Shown here: positions 34,646 to 44,700 of the stretch, piece after piece
Layout: the number at the start of each line of letters is the position of its first letter
Position numbering within the stretch: position 1 is the stretch's first letter
Origin: Flavobacterium sp. SUN052
Lineage (GTDB): Bacteria; Bacteroidota; Bacteroidia; Flavobacteriales; Flavobacteriaceae
Reading direction: 5' to 3'
NCBI RefSeq assembly: GCF_028867935.1
Contig: NZ_JAPQNS010000008.1
Location: 1-64,000 of the forward strand
Length of the DNA stretch: 64,000 nucleotides
The notes under the pieces: generated by a model
Seen by the model: only the letters and a program-made list of their open reading frames with translations
What the model was told of the DNA's origin: nothing
Database searches by the model: none
Position numbers and translations under genes: made by a program

Positions 34646-35584
34646 TCAGTCGAGGTTGGTTCGTAAGGCATCCGACAGCATTTGCCGGAACCGAATTCGA
34701 TCGGCGGCCAGTACGACCCGGGCATTCGGCGGACGTTTGGTCACACCGAGATGGTCCACCACCGTCTGGCCCCGGCACAAATCGCTGAGGGTCTCGATTT
34801 GCACGAAACGGGGCTGGATATCCGTCGCCAGGGTTGGATCGAGGGCAATAGCCATCGCCATGGGGTCGGGTAGATCAAAGCCAGGTAGTTTGGTCGTATA
34901 AAGGGCAAACTGAAGGAGTGTTTTCTGGATGTCGATGCAGAAATGGGCAACCGGCGTACCAATTTGGCGCAGGGCCTGGCTCTCTTCATCCGTCAGGTAG
35001 GCGTACGTGCGGGACACATCCCAGCCGACCATGGTAATCGGTAAGCCTGAGGCAAAGACGATCCGTGCGGCCTCCGGATCAACATAGATGTTGTATTCCG
35101 CAACGGGGGTAATGTTTCCCCAGCCACTGCCGATACCGCCCATGAGGACACATTGCTTCACTTTTTGAGCAATACTGGCATCCCGCAAGAGGGCCAGCGC
35201 CAGGTTGGTCAGCGGACCAAGCGTTACCAGGGTTAACTCGCCGGGATAGTCGTTGATTATCTCAACTAAACGATTGGGAGCAAACCCATCACTTGGTTTA
35301 CGCCCGCTTAACGGTAGCCCAATATCACCCAGGCCATCCTGCCCATGAATGTGGAGGGCCGTAAACAGCGGTCGGAGCAGCGGCCGTTCAGCCCCGGCAT
35401 AAACGGGCGTTGATTGCCCACACAGTTCGACCGTGTAAAGGGCGTTCTGGGTAGCCTGCTCTAGCGGTACGTTACCCGCTACGGTCATGATCGCTACTAC
35501 CCGGACATCAGGCTGGGCGAATGCCATCACCAACGCTACGGCGTCGTCGGAGGCTGTGTCGGTATCAATGACAAAAAGGCGCAT
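34646..35584 (-). CDS. Inosine-uridine-preferring nucleoside hydrolase
   Basis: A 312-residue enzyme cleaving the N-glycosidic bond of ribonucleosides. The calcium-binding signature DTDTASDDAVALVMAF is at residues 6-21, followed by the IHGQDGLGDI segment and GPLTNLALAL (about 120-130), and later a conserved VGWDVS. It is the first gene of the purine unit and divergent from a CRP-family regulator gene 87 bases away that may control it. No signal peptide, so cytoplasmic action is expected. Confidence 0.9.
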   Translation of the reverse strand: MRLFVIDTDTASDDAVALVMAFAQPDVRVVAIMTVAGNVPLEQATQNALYTVELCGQSTPVYAGAERPLLRPLFTALHIHGQDGLGDIGLPLSGRKPSDGFAPNRLVEIINDYPGELTLVTLGPLTNLALALLRDASIAQKVKQCVLMGGIGSGWGNITPVAEYNIYVDPEAARIVFASGLPITMVGWDVSRTYAYLTDEESQALRQIGTPVAHFCIDIQKTLLQFALYTTKLPGFDLPDPMAMAIALDPTLATDIQPRFVQIETLSDLCRGQTVVDHLGVTKRPPNARVVLAADRIRFRQMLSDALRTNLD

Positions 35585-35671
35585 GGGTTCAGGAGATCGC
35601 TGAAGCGGTTATCTTTGCTTTTTTGATTAAGATAACGTGCCGTCAAGGACATTTGACCGAACCTCAACCGG

Positions 35672-36319
35672 ATGATTAAAAGCAACCAGCCTCTATTGAC
35701 ATACCTGCAACAGAGGGTTGCCAGTGGCCAGCGAAAGGAATTCATTCAGCACCGACGCTTCGCCAAAGGACAGCACTTGATCGAGCAGGGTGATCAACCA
35801 CAGCAGGTATATATCCTGACGCGAGGTGTCGTCAAATGCTTTATCACGGAAGAGAATGGCCGAAGCTACGTGCTTGAATTCTTGGGTGAGGGTGAAATTT
35901 TAGGCGAACTGGAAGGGCTGCTAGAGTCGACTAACCTGAGTACGATTGAAGCGTTGACCGAGGTGGAAGCCTATCAGATCAGCCAGGGCTTTTTTCGGAA
36001 CGAACTAGTGGTCGAGCCTGCATTTAACCAACTGCTGCTTCAGGAGTTAGCTCTGCGGCTGAGCCGAACGGCCCGACGGGCTTCCTACCAGCAAATTTTC
36101 CCGTTGGAATATGCTGTTCTGAATGTGCTGTACCTTTTTGGAGAAAGTGGACTTCCCATTTCTAAGCAGGATCTGGCCGATTATGTAGCGGTCCCCCTGC
36201 GGAGTTTAAACCGGGTCCTGACCTCTCTGGCCGCCCAAAATTTGTTCACTACGTTTACAACCGGCCAACTGATCGCTTCGCCGGAAAAGCTACTGCAGTT
36301 AATGCAAAGCTATTATTGA
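35672..36319 (+). CDS. CRP/FNR-family transcriptional regulator (second)
   Basis: A 215-residue regulator with a cyclic-nucleotide-binding-fold sensor (about 20-140, including FLGEGEILGELEGLLES, which keeps a GE-x-L-GE pocket-like pattern) and a C-terminal HTH (about 165-212). Its recognition helix PLRSLNRVLTSLAAQ has Ser where the first regulator and CRP have Glu, so it should not read the GTGA-N6-TCAC sites of the sulfur island. Being divergent from the nucleoside hydrolase operon, it is the natural candidate for controlling that operon. Confidence 0.83.
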   Translation: MIKSNQPLLTYLQQRVASGQRKEFIQHRRFAKGQHLIEQGDQPQQVYILTRGVVKCFITEENGRSYVLEFLGEGEILGELEGLLESTNLSTIEALTEVEAYQISQGFFRNELVVEPAFNQLLLQELALRLSRTARRASYQQIFPLEYAVLNVLYLFGESGLPISKQDLADYVAVPLRSLNRVLTSLAAQNLFTTFTTGQLIASPEKLLQLMQSYY

Positions 36320-36756
36320 CATACCTTTGTTTGGGCATGGTTGATATCTTAAAATCTTCGATTACATCGAGGTATGTTTTAATCGGAAGAGAAAGCATTC
36401 GTCGCCCGCCTATGGAAGCCCTGAACAGTTTGAATAGGAATACATTACAAATCTGACAAATTCAGTGTGCCGCTAAATCGGACCATCTCAAACGGCTTTG
36501 AAAGTTTATTGCGTTAGCAAGATAATCAATACCTTTCCTTTTACTACTTGCTACTCGCTACTCGAGTTTTGCTGTTGTATAAAATGGCGTTATACCTGTA
36601 TAAGTTACCTATAGGCCTGCTCAACCTCCTGATTCCGTAATGGGACTCGATCGCGTATATAGTATAAAAGATAATCAAGCCAAACTACAGGACCCCACGA
36701 CAAAGCACCTAAGTCGGCTTTTAAAAATTTTGTAGCCTCAACTCATCCAGTTTTCC
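36320..36756. other. Intergenic region before the sulfatase locus; no gene seen
   Basis: 437 AT-rich bases between the second CRP-family gene and the first sulfatase. No convincing reading frame, tRNA or conserved RNA fold was recognised. It contains short direct repeats (TTGCTACTCGCTACTCG near 36550-36566) and TATA-rich stretches (36655-36670). It must contain the promoter for the first sulfatase/GH2 pair. Confidence 0.5.
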
Positions 36757-38217
36757 ATGAACCGAGGTTTACTGTTAATACCCCTGTTAACACTATATAC
36801 GGTGTCGTTACAGGGATCGCCCCCAACGACCCCGCCCAAACCATACAACGTGCTGTTCATTGCCATCGACGATATGAACAACTGGATTGGCGCAATGGGT
36901 GGTCCGGCCCGCACACCCAACATCGACCGGCTAGCCCAAAAGGGCATGCTATTTACCAATGCCTACTGTGCCTTTCCGGCTTGCAACCCCTCACGTACGG
37001 CTATCATGACCGGGCAACGACCCGAAACGACGGGGCAGTACGAGAACATGGGCAACTTCCGCGATAAGCCCGGCGGCAAAGAACGTATCACTCTCCCCCA
37101 GTTGCTCCAACAGGCGGGCTACGAAACGGTTGCGGCCGGCAAAATCTACCACAACCCACGTGGTAACAGGCCCGAACCAGACCCGGTATCGGACCCCATC
37201 TCGTGGAATGAACAAAAACGCGGGGCCACCGGCACGCCCGGCCACGATCTGTATCTCGATGAGTACGGGCAGGCCAAATGGCTTCAGCTCCCCCCGCCCA
37301 GCGACCCCAAAACGATTCCATACCTGAACAAGTTTGGCGTTTGGGGACCGATTCCCCAAACCAAGCAACAGTGTGGCGACTGGCAGATGGCGCAGTACTG
37401 CGCCGATTTTTTGCAGCAGAAACCAGATTCGAGGCCAGCCGACAAACCGTTTTTTATGGCGGTGGGTATCTCACGCCCGCACTCGCCCCAGCTTGCTCCA
37501 CAGGAATATTTCGACCGATTTCCGCTCGATCAGGTGCCGATGCCCAACCTGCCCGCCGACGACATGAACGATATTCCGGGGATCGCACAAACCAATTTTG
37601 CGTCGCCGTTTGTGCAGCAGGTAAAAGAAAAAGGTCAACTTCAGAAGGCCAAGCAGGGCTATCTGGCCTCGATGGCCTTTGCAGACGACTGTGTAGGCAA
37701 AATTCTCGACGGGCTCGCCAATAGTCCGTACAAGGATAATACAATTGTTGTGTTTTATACCGACCACGGCTGGCAACTGGGTCACAAGAATCGCTGGGAG
37801 AAATATTCGCTCTGGAAGCTGGGCACCAACGCACCCCTCATTATTTATTACCCCGGCATGAAACACGCTGGCAGTACCAACGAGCAGGCGGTGTCGCTCA
37901 TGGACATTTACCCCACTGTGCTCGATTTGCTGGGCCGCGAAAAACCGGCGTTTCTGGAGGGCCGCTCACTGGCACAGCAGCTAAATAATCCCCGGGCCAA
38001 GCGCGATGTCCCTGCCGTGGTGACCTACCCGGAAAGTAATTATTCGGTGGTTCTGAATGAGTGGAATTACATCCTGTATCAGGATGGTAGCGAAGAACTA
38101 TACAACCATAAACGAGACCCCGACGAATTCACCAACGTGGCTGCCTACCCGGAAAACCAGGCCATTAAAGCCAAACTAAAGCCGTGGATTCCGAAGAAAA
38201 CCGACCGGAAATTATGA
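36757..38217 (+). CDS. Sulfatase, iduronate-2-sulfatase-like
   Basis: A 486-residue formylglycine sulfatase of family S1. After a signal peptide (about 1-20), metal-binding Asp residues appear in AIDDMNNW. The maturation motif CNPSRTAIMTGQRP puts the formylglycine Cys at residue 76. FYTDHGWQLGHKNRWEKYSLW near 330-350 is typical of the iduronate-2-sulfatase-like (S1_7) group. It removes sulfate esters from glycans in the periplasm. Its stop overlaps the GH2 start (ATGA), so the two are coupled. A formylglycine-generating enzyme is not encoded in the window. Confidence 0.9.
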   Translation: MNRGLLLIPLLTLYTVSLQGSPPTTPPKPYNVLFIAIDDMNNWIGAMGGPARTPNIDRLAQKGMLFTNAYCAFPACNPSRTAIMTGQRPETTGQYENMGNFRDKPGGKERITLPQLLQQAGYETVAAGKIYHNPRGNRPEPDPVSDPISWNEQKRGATGTPGHDLYLDEYGQAKWLQLPPPSDPKTIPYLNKFGVWGPIPQTKQQCGDWQMAQYCADFLQQKPDSRPADKPFFMAVGISRPHSPQLAPQEYFDRFPLDQVPMPNLPADDMNDIPGIAQTNFASPFVQQVKEKGQLQKAKQGYLASMAFADDCVGKILDGLANSPYKDNTIVVFYTDHGWQLGHKNRWEKYSLWKLGTNAPLIIYYPGMKHAGSTNEQAVSLMDIYPTVLDLLGREKPAFLEGRSLAQQLNNPRAKRDVPAVVTYPESNYSVVLNEWNYILYQDGSEELYNHKRDPDEFTNVAAYPENQAIKAKLKPWIPKKTDRKL

Positions 38218-40058
38218 TTAATTTATTACTGCAACTACCCCCCAAAAGGACACTAACCGCCATTTTCAGCATCCTGATTTGCCTCCTCATAAACCCCTGG
38301 GTTGTGGCGCAAACCTGGGAAGTAGCCGATGTCCCTCTCAAAACACCCTGGGCCGATCAGGTGAATCCGGCGGCTCCCCTCCCCGAATATCCCCGTCCGC
38401 AAATGACCCGCGAGCGCTGGCAGTCGCTCAACGGACTATGGGAATTTGCCGAAGCCAACGAAGGCGACCCCCTACCCGGCCAAAAAAAACTAACCGAGCG
38501 CATTTTGGTGCCCTTTGCCTGGGAATCAGCGCTATCGGGCATCCGGCGTCAGTTGTCAAGCCAGCGAGCCTGGTACCGGCGTACGTTTACCGTTCCCGCC
38601 GACTGGACGGAACGGGTGCTGCTTCACTTCGAAGCAGTCGACTGGGAAGCAACCATCTATGTGAACGGCCGGAGCGTAGGGACACACCGGGGCGGTTACG
38701 ACAGTTTTTCGTTCGACATTACCCCTTTCCTGACCACTAAAGGGCCGCAGGAAATCGTGGTGGGCGTTTTCGATCCCGGCACCGATGCGGGCATTGCCTG
38801 TGGCAAACAGCAGAACGATCGGTTCAGCGATCCGCACGGGTACTCCTACGCGGGTTCTTCGGGCATCTGGCAGTCGGTCTGGCTCGAACCGGTCGGCAAA
38901 GCCCACATCCGCGATTACCATGTTACACCCGACCTCGACGCTGGGCAAATCACCATTACGGTCAATCCATCGCAGTTGCTGGGTAACCGCTGGAAAGCCG
39001 ACGTGATCGCCTACGACGGCACTACCGAAGTAGGCCGGGCTACTGGGGCGCTCAACGTACCCATCACGGTTTCGATTCCGAACGGCAAAACCTGGTCGCC
39101 CGACTCCCCCTTTCTATACGGCCTGAAACTTGTGCTGCGCGACAGCCTGACTCAGACCGATGTAGTGAAGGGCTATTTCGGGATGCGAAAAATTAGCCTC
39201 CTGCCCCAGCGGAACATACCCCGGCTGGCGCTCAACAACCAGTTTTTGTTTCAGATGGGTCCGCTTGATCAGGGGTACTGGCCCGACGGAATCTACACCG
39301 CCCCCACTGACGAAGCGCTACGCTGGGACATTGAAAACATCAAAGGCTGGGGTTTTAACATGATTCGCAAGCACATCAAAATTGAATCAAAACGGTGGTA
39401 TTACTGGTGCGATAAGCTGGGTGTACTGGTTTGGCAGGACATGCCGAGCACGTTTAAGAAGCGGACAGAAGACGAGAAAACGCAGTTTGAGACGGAGTTA
39501 CAGCAGATGGTCAAACAACACTGGAACAGCCCATCAATTGTGCATTGGGTAGTTTTCAATGAGCACTGGGGACTTTACGATGTGGAGCGGCTCACTAACT
39601 TCGTGATGGCACTCGATCCGTCGCGGCTGGTGATCGGCAACAGCGGTATCGACGCTGCCCGCCCCCATGTCGATTACGAGGTAGGGCATATCAAAGACAA
39701 CCACAGTTACCGCCCGCCATCGGTGCCGCTTATCAGCAGCAAACGAGCCACGGTCAACGGCGAGTACGGTGCCATTGGCTATAACGTAGAGGGTCACGTC
39801 TGGGACACCAATGGTCCGTGGGTACACTACAATTACGCGGGCAACGAAGCGGCCACCGCCGAGTACGAGAAGTTCATTGGGCAGATCACGGATAAGCTCC
39901 AGCCGGCGGGACTGAGCGCAGCCGTGTATACGCAGTGGACCGACGTAGAAAATGAGATGAACGGCCTGTATACGTATGATCGCAAAGTGATAAAGCTCGA
40001 TAAAAACCGCATACGAAAAGCCAACCAGGCAACCTGGGCGCAGGATCGGCTGAAATAG
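38214..40058 (+). CDS. Glycoside hydrolase family 2 enzyme
   Basis: A 614-residue exported enzyme with a signal peptide (about 1-35, ending PWVVAQ), an N-terminal sugar-binding jelly roll (WYRRTFTVP, VDWEATIYVNGRSVGTHRGG), an Ig-like domain and a TIM barrel. The acid/base Glu is E450 in VVFNEHWGLYD, and the nucleophile is probably E517 in VNGEYGAIGYN. Family 2 includes beta-galactosidases, glucuronidases and mannosidases; the substrate is not resolved. It is coupled to the sulfatase upstream by ATGA, suggesting desulfation followed by cleavage of the exposed sugar. Confidence 0.88.
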   Translation: MINLLLQLPPKRTLTAIFSILICLLINPWVVAQTWEVADVPLKTPWADQVNPAAPLPEYPRPQMTRERWQSLNGLWEFAEANEGDPLPGQKKLTERILVPFAWESALSGIRRQLSSQRAWYRRTFTVPADWTERVLLHFEAVDWEATIYVNGRSVGTHRGGYDSFSFDITPFLTTKGPQEIVVGVFDPGTDAGIACGKQQNDRFSDPHGYSYAGSSGIWQSVWLEPVGKAHIRDYHVTPDLDAGQITITVNPSQLLGNRWKADVIAYDGTTEVGRATGALNVPITVSIPNGKTWSPDSPFLYGLKLVLRDSLTQTDVVKGYFGMRKISLLPQRNIPRLALNNQFLFQMGPLDQGYWPDGIYTAPTDEALRWDIENIKGWGFNMIRKHIKIESKRWYYWCDKLGVLVWQDMPSTFKKRTEDEKTQFETELQQMVKQHWNSPSIVHWVVFNEHWGLYDVERLTNFVMALDPSRLVIGNSGIDAARPHVDYEVGHIKDNHSYRPPSVPLISSKRATVNGEYGAIGYNVEGHVWDTNGPWVHYNYAGNEAATAEYEKFIGQITDKLQPAGLSAAVYTQWTDVENEMNGLYTYDRKVIKLDKNRIRKANQATWAQDRLK

Positions 40059-40190
40059 CCGACAGCGTAGGCAGGTAAAATCGTCTCAAAGGAGGGTGAC
40101 TCCTGCGTCAATCCGTTGGTGATGAAAGTAAGTGAGTCTGGTAGCGACTACTTTTGAGGAGGTTGCCGGACTTATTTATTTTTTAGATTG

Positions 40191-41678
40191 ATGAAGACAC
40201 GTATAAGCTTTGTGCTGGTGGTTGGGAGTGTAATACTGAGTCTGCTCCAGAGTTGCTTTCAGGGAAAAGCTTCATCGTCTACGGAGAGCGCACCGGGCCA
40301 ACCAAATATTATTTATATCCTGGCCGATGACATGGGTTATGGCGACCTGGGTTGTTATGGGCAGCGCATAATAGAAACTCCCAACCTAGATAAGATGGCA
40401 GCCGATGGGATTCGTTTTACCGATCACTACGCCGGGAGTCCGGTATGTGCCCCCTCGCGGGCGTCGCTCATGACTGGTCACCATACCGGCCGGAGCTACA
40501 TCCGGGGTAATTACGAAACGGGGCGCTTCGGCTTCGGGGCCGGGCTCGAACTCCGCGACGAAGACGTTACGCTGGCCGAGGTACTCAAGAAGGCCAATTA
40601 CAAAACAGGCCTGATTGGCAAATGGGGTATGGGTGTAGCCACTACTACGGGCGAACCCAACCGGCAGGGCTTCGATTACAGCTACGGGTTCCTAAACCAG
40701 GGGCATGCCCACTATCAGTTTCCCGATTACCTGTTTCGCAATGGCAAACGTATCGACATTGCTGCGAATCAGAATGGCAAACGCGGAGCGTTCAGTAGTG
40801 ACCTGTTCACCGACGAGGCCGTTACTTTCATCCGAAAAAACCAGGCCAGTCAACAACCTTTTTTCCTGTATCTGGCCTACACCGTACCGCACGCCGAAAT
40901 GCTCATCAATGACGAGGCTTTGCTGAACAAGTACCGGGGAAAAGTGGCGGAGAAACCCTATGTAAAGAGCAATCAGGGAGCCGGTAAAGATGGCTTCGGT
41001 GCCTACGAATCCCAGCCTTACCCGGCATCGGCCTATGCGGCTCAGATTACGCATCTGGATCGGTGTGTGGGGCAGGTGATGACGGCCCTGGAGAAAGCCG
41101 GACTGGCCGGAAATACCATTATTCTGTTCAGCAGCGACAACGGCCCTCATTCGGAAGGGGGGGCAAACCCGGCTTATTTCAACAGTTCAGGGGGGTTGCG
41201 AGGGCAGAAACGTGATTTATACGAAGGCGGCATTCGGGTTCCGTTTATTGTGAAATGGCCCGGCGTTATCAAACCCAACCAGGTTTCCAACCACGTTTCT
41301 GCCTTCTGGGATGTGCTGCCTACATTCGCCGACGTTGCAGGGGTTTCGGTCGATCATCTGTCCTTTGAGGGTAATTCATTTCTGCCTACGCTGAAAGGCG
41401 AACCGGCCAAACAAACGCAGCATAATTACCTGTACTGGGAGTTTCACGAAAAACCCAGTACCGAACAGGCCATTCGGCAGGGCAACTGGAAAGCCGTCCG
41501 ACACGATCCGGCGGGGCTAATCGAGCTATATAATCTGAGCGCTGACCGGTCCGAAACGACCAACGTGGCTAACCAGCACCCGGAGGTGGTAGCCGAGATG
41601 AAAACCATGATGAATACGGCCCGGACGCCGAATGAAGTCTGGAAACTGAAGAGTAAGGGCAATTTCTCGTCTAACTAA
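40191..41678 (+). CDS. Sulfatase (arylsulfatase-like, S1 family)
   Basis: A 495-residue enzyme beginning with a hydrophobic lipoprotein-type signal that ends SLLQSC, so it is probably lipid-anchored. Motifs: ILADDMGYGDLGCYGQR, the maturation site CAPSRASLMTGHH with formylglycine Cys86, GKWGMG and FSSDNGPHSEGG. It closely resembles the sulfatase at 45769 in order and motifs (IRGN, GKWG, H-G-Q/H-A-H), so the two are probably paralogous. It lies 132 bases after the GH2 gene and 29 bases before the hybrid sensor. Confidence 0.9.
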   Translation: MKTRISFVLVVGSVILSLLQSCFQGKASSSTESAPGQPNIIYILADDMGYGDLGCYGQRIIETPNLDKMAADGIRFTDHYAGSPVCAPSRASLMTGHHTGRSYIRGNYETGRFGFGAGLELRDEDVTLAEVLKKANYKTGLIGKWGMGVATTTGEPNRQGFDYSYGFLNQGHAHYQFPDYLFRNGKRIDIAANQNGKRGAFSSDLFTDEAVTFIRKNQASQQPFFLYLAYTVPHAEMLINDEALLNKYRGKVAEKPYVKSNQGAGKDGFGAYESQPYPASAYAAQITHLDRCVGQVMTALEKAGLAGNTIILFSSDNGPHSEGGANPAYFNSSGGLRGQKRDLYEGGIRVPFIVKWPGVIKPNQVSNHVSAFWDVLPTFADVAGVSVDHLSFEGNSFLPTLKGEPAKQTQHNYLYWEFHEKPSTEQAIRQGNWKAVRHDPAGLIELYNLSADRSETTNVANQHPEVVAEMKTMMNTARTPNEVWKLKSKGNFSSN

Positions 41679-41707
41679 TTCCTTGTATATTGCTGTTTTC
41701 GATCAGT

Positions 41708-44700
41708 ATGTCTATCAAACAGCTACACTTATTGGCCTGGCTGCTAACGTTCCTCTGTTTTTTGCCCGGAAAGGCTCAACACTGGCGTGATCGATCCTTA
41801 TTGATTGCCGAAGAAAAATGGTTGCCCAATCGGTCAATCAACTGCATTTTTCAGGATTCCGAGGGTCTTTTGTGGGTGGGCACGAACTCCGGTCTGTATG
41901 AGTACGACGGGTATGGGGTGCGGCAATACGTGACGAGCCCCAACAAGGAAAATGCCATTTTCACCAACACCATCACCGCCATCCGCGAAGATGTAAAAGG
42001 AAATCTGCTCATCGGTACGGAAAGCGGGCTGAGTTTTCTGCAAAAAGCCGGACGACGCTTCACAACCCTCTCCGACCGGATCGAGTATTTTAAAACAATC
42101 ACCTCACTATCGAATGGCGACTTGTTGCTGGCTGTTCACCACGACCAGTCGCTGTACCAGTTTTCACCCAATTACAACGCCGAAACCCGGCCCCGGATTG
42201 GGCCTTTTTTCGCCTTGCCCGATGCCGTACGGAAGCAGGTTGGCAACGTTACAGCGATGGCTGCAGTCGATAACGAAACAGTCTTGCTGGGCAGCGTCAA
42301 GGGTTTGTTCAGTCTGAGCCTGAAAAGCAAAATGGTGGTTACCACCCCAATAACGAAACCAGTCCTTAGCTTGCTCATCGATGGCAAGACCATCTGGATA
42401 GGTACGAATGGCGGGGGTCTGTTCCAGGCATCTTACAGGGATAATCAGGTACGCATTGGGCAAACGTTTCATTTCGGATCGACAGGTCAGGCGGGGTTCG
42501 ACCGGATTAATACCCTGCTGATTGGGCCTGCGGGCGAGCTGTTTGTGAGCACGCCAAATCAGCTGTTCCAGCGGGACCCGGCTACGCAGCAGTTTAGCGA
42601 AATCCAGCAGGTGCAGTCGTTTCTGGCTGATAATAATTTGCTGTCGATGTACCTCGATCAGGCGGGGATTTTGTGGATAGGTACGTTGCGGGGGCTATTT
42701 AAAGTGCGGCCGAATCCGTTGCGCATCAGCCGAATCAAACTAAAAACGCCCAGCTACATCCCCCTCAATAACCAGATCGACCTGATGACAACCGACGCGG
42801 CCGGGAATCTGCTGCTGGGTACGCACAACGATGGGCTTTTTACGTACAACCCCCATCAGCAACTTGTTCAGCGATCCCCCTACCTCACCGATCGGCTGTC
42901 GTTTCTGGGCACTGCTGCCGATGGGCAGCTGCTGCTGGCAAAGAACAACGAGGTATATCGTCAGAAATCAGCACAGGATAAGCCCGTTCTACTAACTGCC
43001 ATTCATCAGGATGTCAACACGATGGTGGAGGTCATGCCAGGTGAATGGTGGCTTGGGGCGCAATCGGGCGGGTTATTTGGCTTCGCTGAGCGCGAAAGCG
43101 CCCTGTTCTCGTCGCTACTGAAGCGTGTTAATGCTCAGTTTGATGGCAAATCACCCATTTTTACGGCTCGAAAAGACGCCAGCGGAAATATCTGGATCGG
43201 GTCGCGTGGCGACGGTCTGGTACGGGCTAATCTGCAAACTGGATCTGTGGTTAAATATGCGGGTAAGACCCAGCGTGGTATGACTTCCATGCGCATCCTG
43301 AGCATCTATGTCGACGCCCGCCGACAAGTATGGGTGGCCACGCGCGAAGGTGGCCTGTTCCGGTATCAGCCCGAAAGCGATTCGTTCCGACAATTCACCA
43401 CCGACGATGGACTACCGTCGAATGTGGTTTGCGCACTGGCCGAAAACAAGCAGGGCAACCTGTTTGTCAGCACCGACAACGGTCTGGCGGTGTATCTACC
43501 CAACGAACAGGTACCGTTTCGGGCGTTTGGCGTGGGTGATGGCATCGAGCACACATACTTTACTTTCAACGCCAGTACGGTTGATCCAGCAGGCACCATG
43601 TATTTTGGCAATTCCAACGGCCTTTACGCCATCACCGACCTGCAACTGCCCCGCCCGCCCGCTACCAAACTGTTCATCAGTCAGTTCAACATACTCGACG
43701 CCCCCCGGCGAACCGCGCAAATTGACCAGAACCGGACCCTGTGGGAAGCCGCCGTCCAGAACCAGGCCGTTACGCTCTCGCACCAGCAAAATAGCTTCGA
43801 AATTGCCTGGTCAGCGCTCGACTTTACCGACCCCAGTCAAAATCGTTACGCCTACCGGCTTCGGCCGCATACCGAGACCTGGACGGTAGTCAGTGGCGAT
43901 AGTAGGCGGGTACGCTTTCTGGATATTCCGGCGGGCGATTACAACCTGGAAATCAAACATTCCGACAGCTATGGTGCCTGGAACGATGCCCTGACGACCC
44001 TATCGATCACCGTATTAAATCCATTCTGGCTCACTACGCCAGCCTATGTTCTGTATCTGCTGTTACTCGGTGCGGCCGGCTGGGGTGCCTATATCCTTTG
44101 GAAACGTTACAGGCGGCTGGAATTATCGCTGGCCAACGAAATGGCCAACCAGTCACTGCAAACGCAGCAGATGGTCCACTTTTCAGACTTATCGCACGAA
44201 ATCCGGAACCGATTGACGCTCATGCTTGGGCCGCTGGAAAAAGCCCTGAACGGCAAAAAGGTGAACCAGGGAGTGTTGCACAACCTCTACGAGCAGACCA
44301 TCCGCCTGAAGCGCATCAGCGACCAGATCATGAATATCCGCCGGAGCGAAAGCGGGGAATTTACGCTAAAAGTGGCCGAAAATTCGCCGGGTACGTTTAT
44401 CAGCCGGGTGGTGCAGGATGTGGAGCCACTGGCCTTGATCCGTACTATTTCGCTGGAAAATCAGATAACGCTCACAACAGAAACGGCCTGGTTCGATAAT
44501 GAATTGCTGGAAATTGTGCTGCTCAACTTGCTTAGTAATGCCATTAAATACACGCCGGAAGGAGGTCGCGTGGGCATTACCGCGCAACTGGTTACGCTGG
44601 GCAAGTCCGACTTGCCCGCTATTAGCCCGCAGGAAGGAACATACCTGAAATGCATTGTCGAAGACACTGGCATCGGTATTCCGTCCAATGATCTCAACTA

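Noticed and set aside
36550..36566. Short direct repeat (CTACT-CG units) considered as a CRISPR or repeat array
   Set aside because: Only two to three partial units of a few bases, with no spacers and no cas genes.
37454..37866. Long antisense open frames within the first sulfatase (and similar ones across the PUL and RND genes)
   Set aside because: They mirror high-GC coding sequence on the other strand, lack family motifs and overlap genes with clear motifs.
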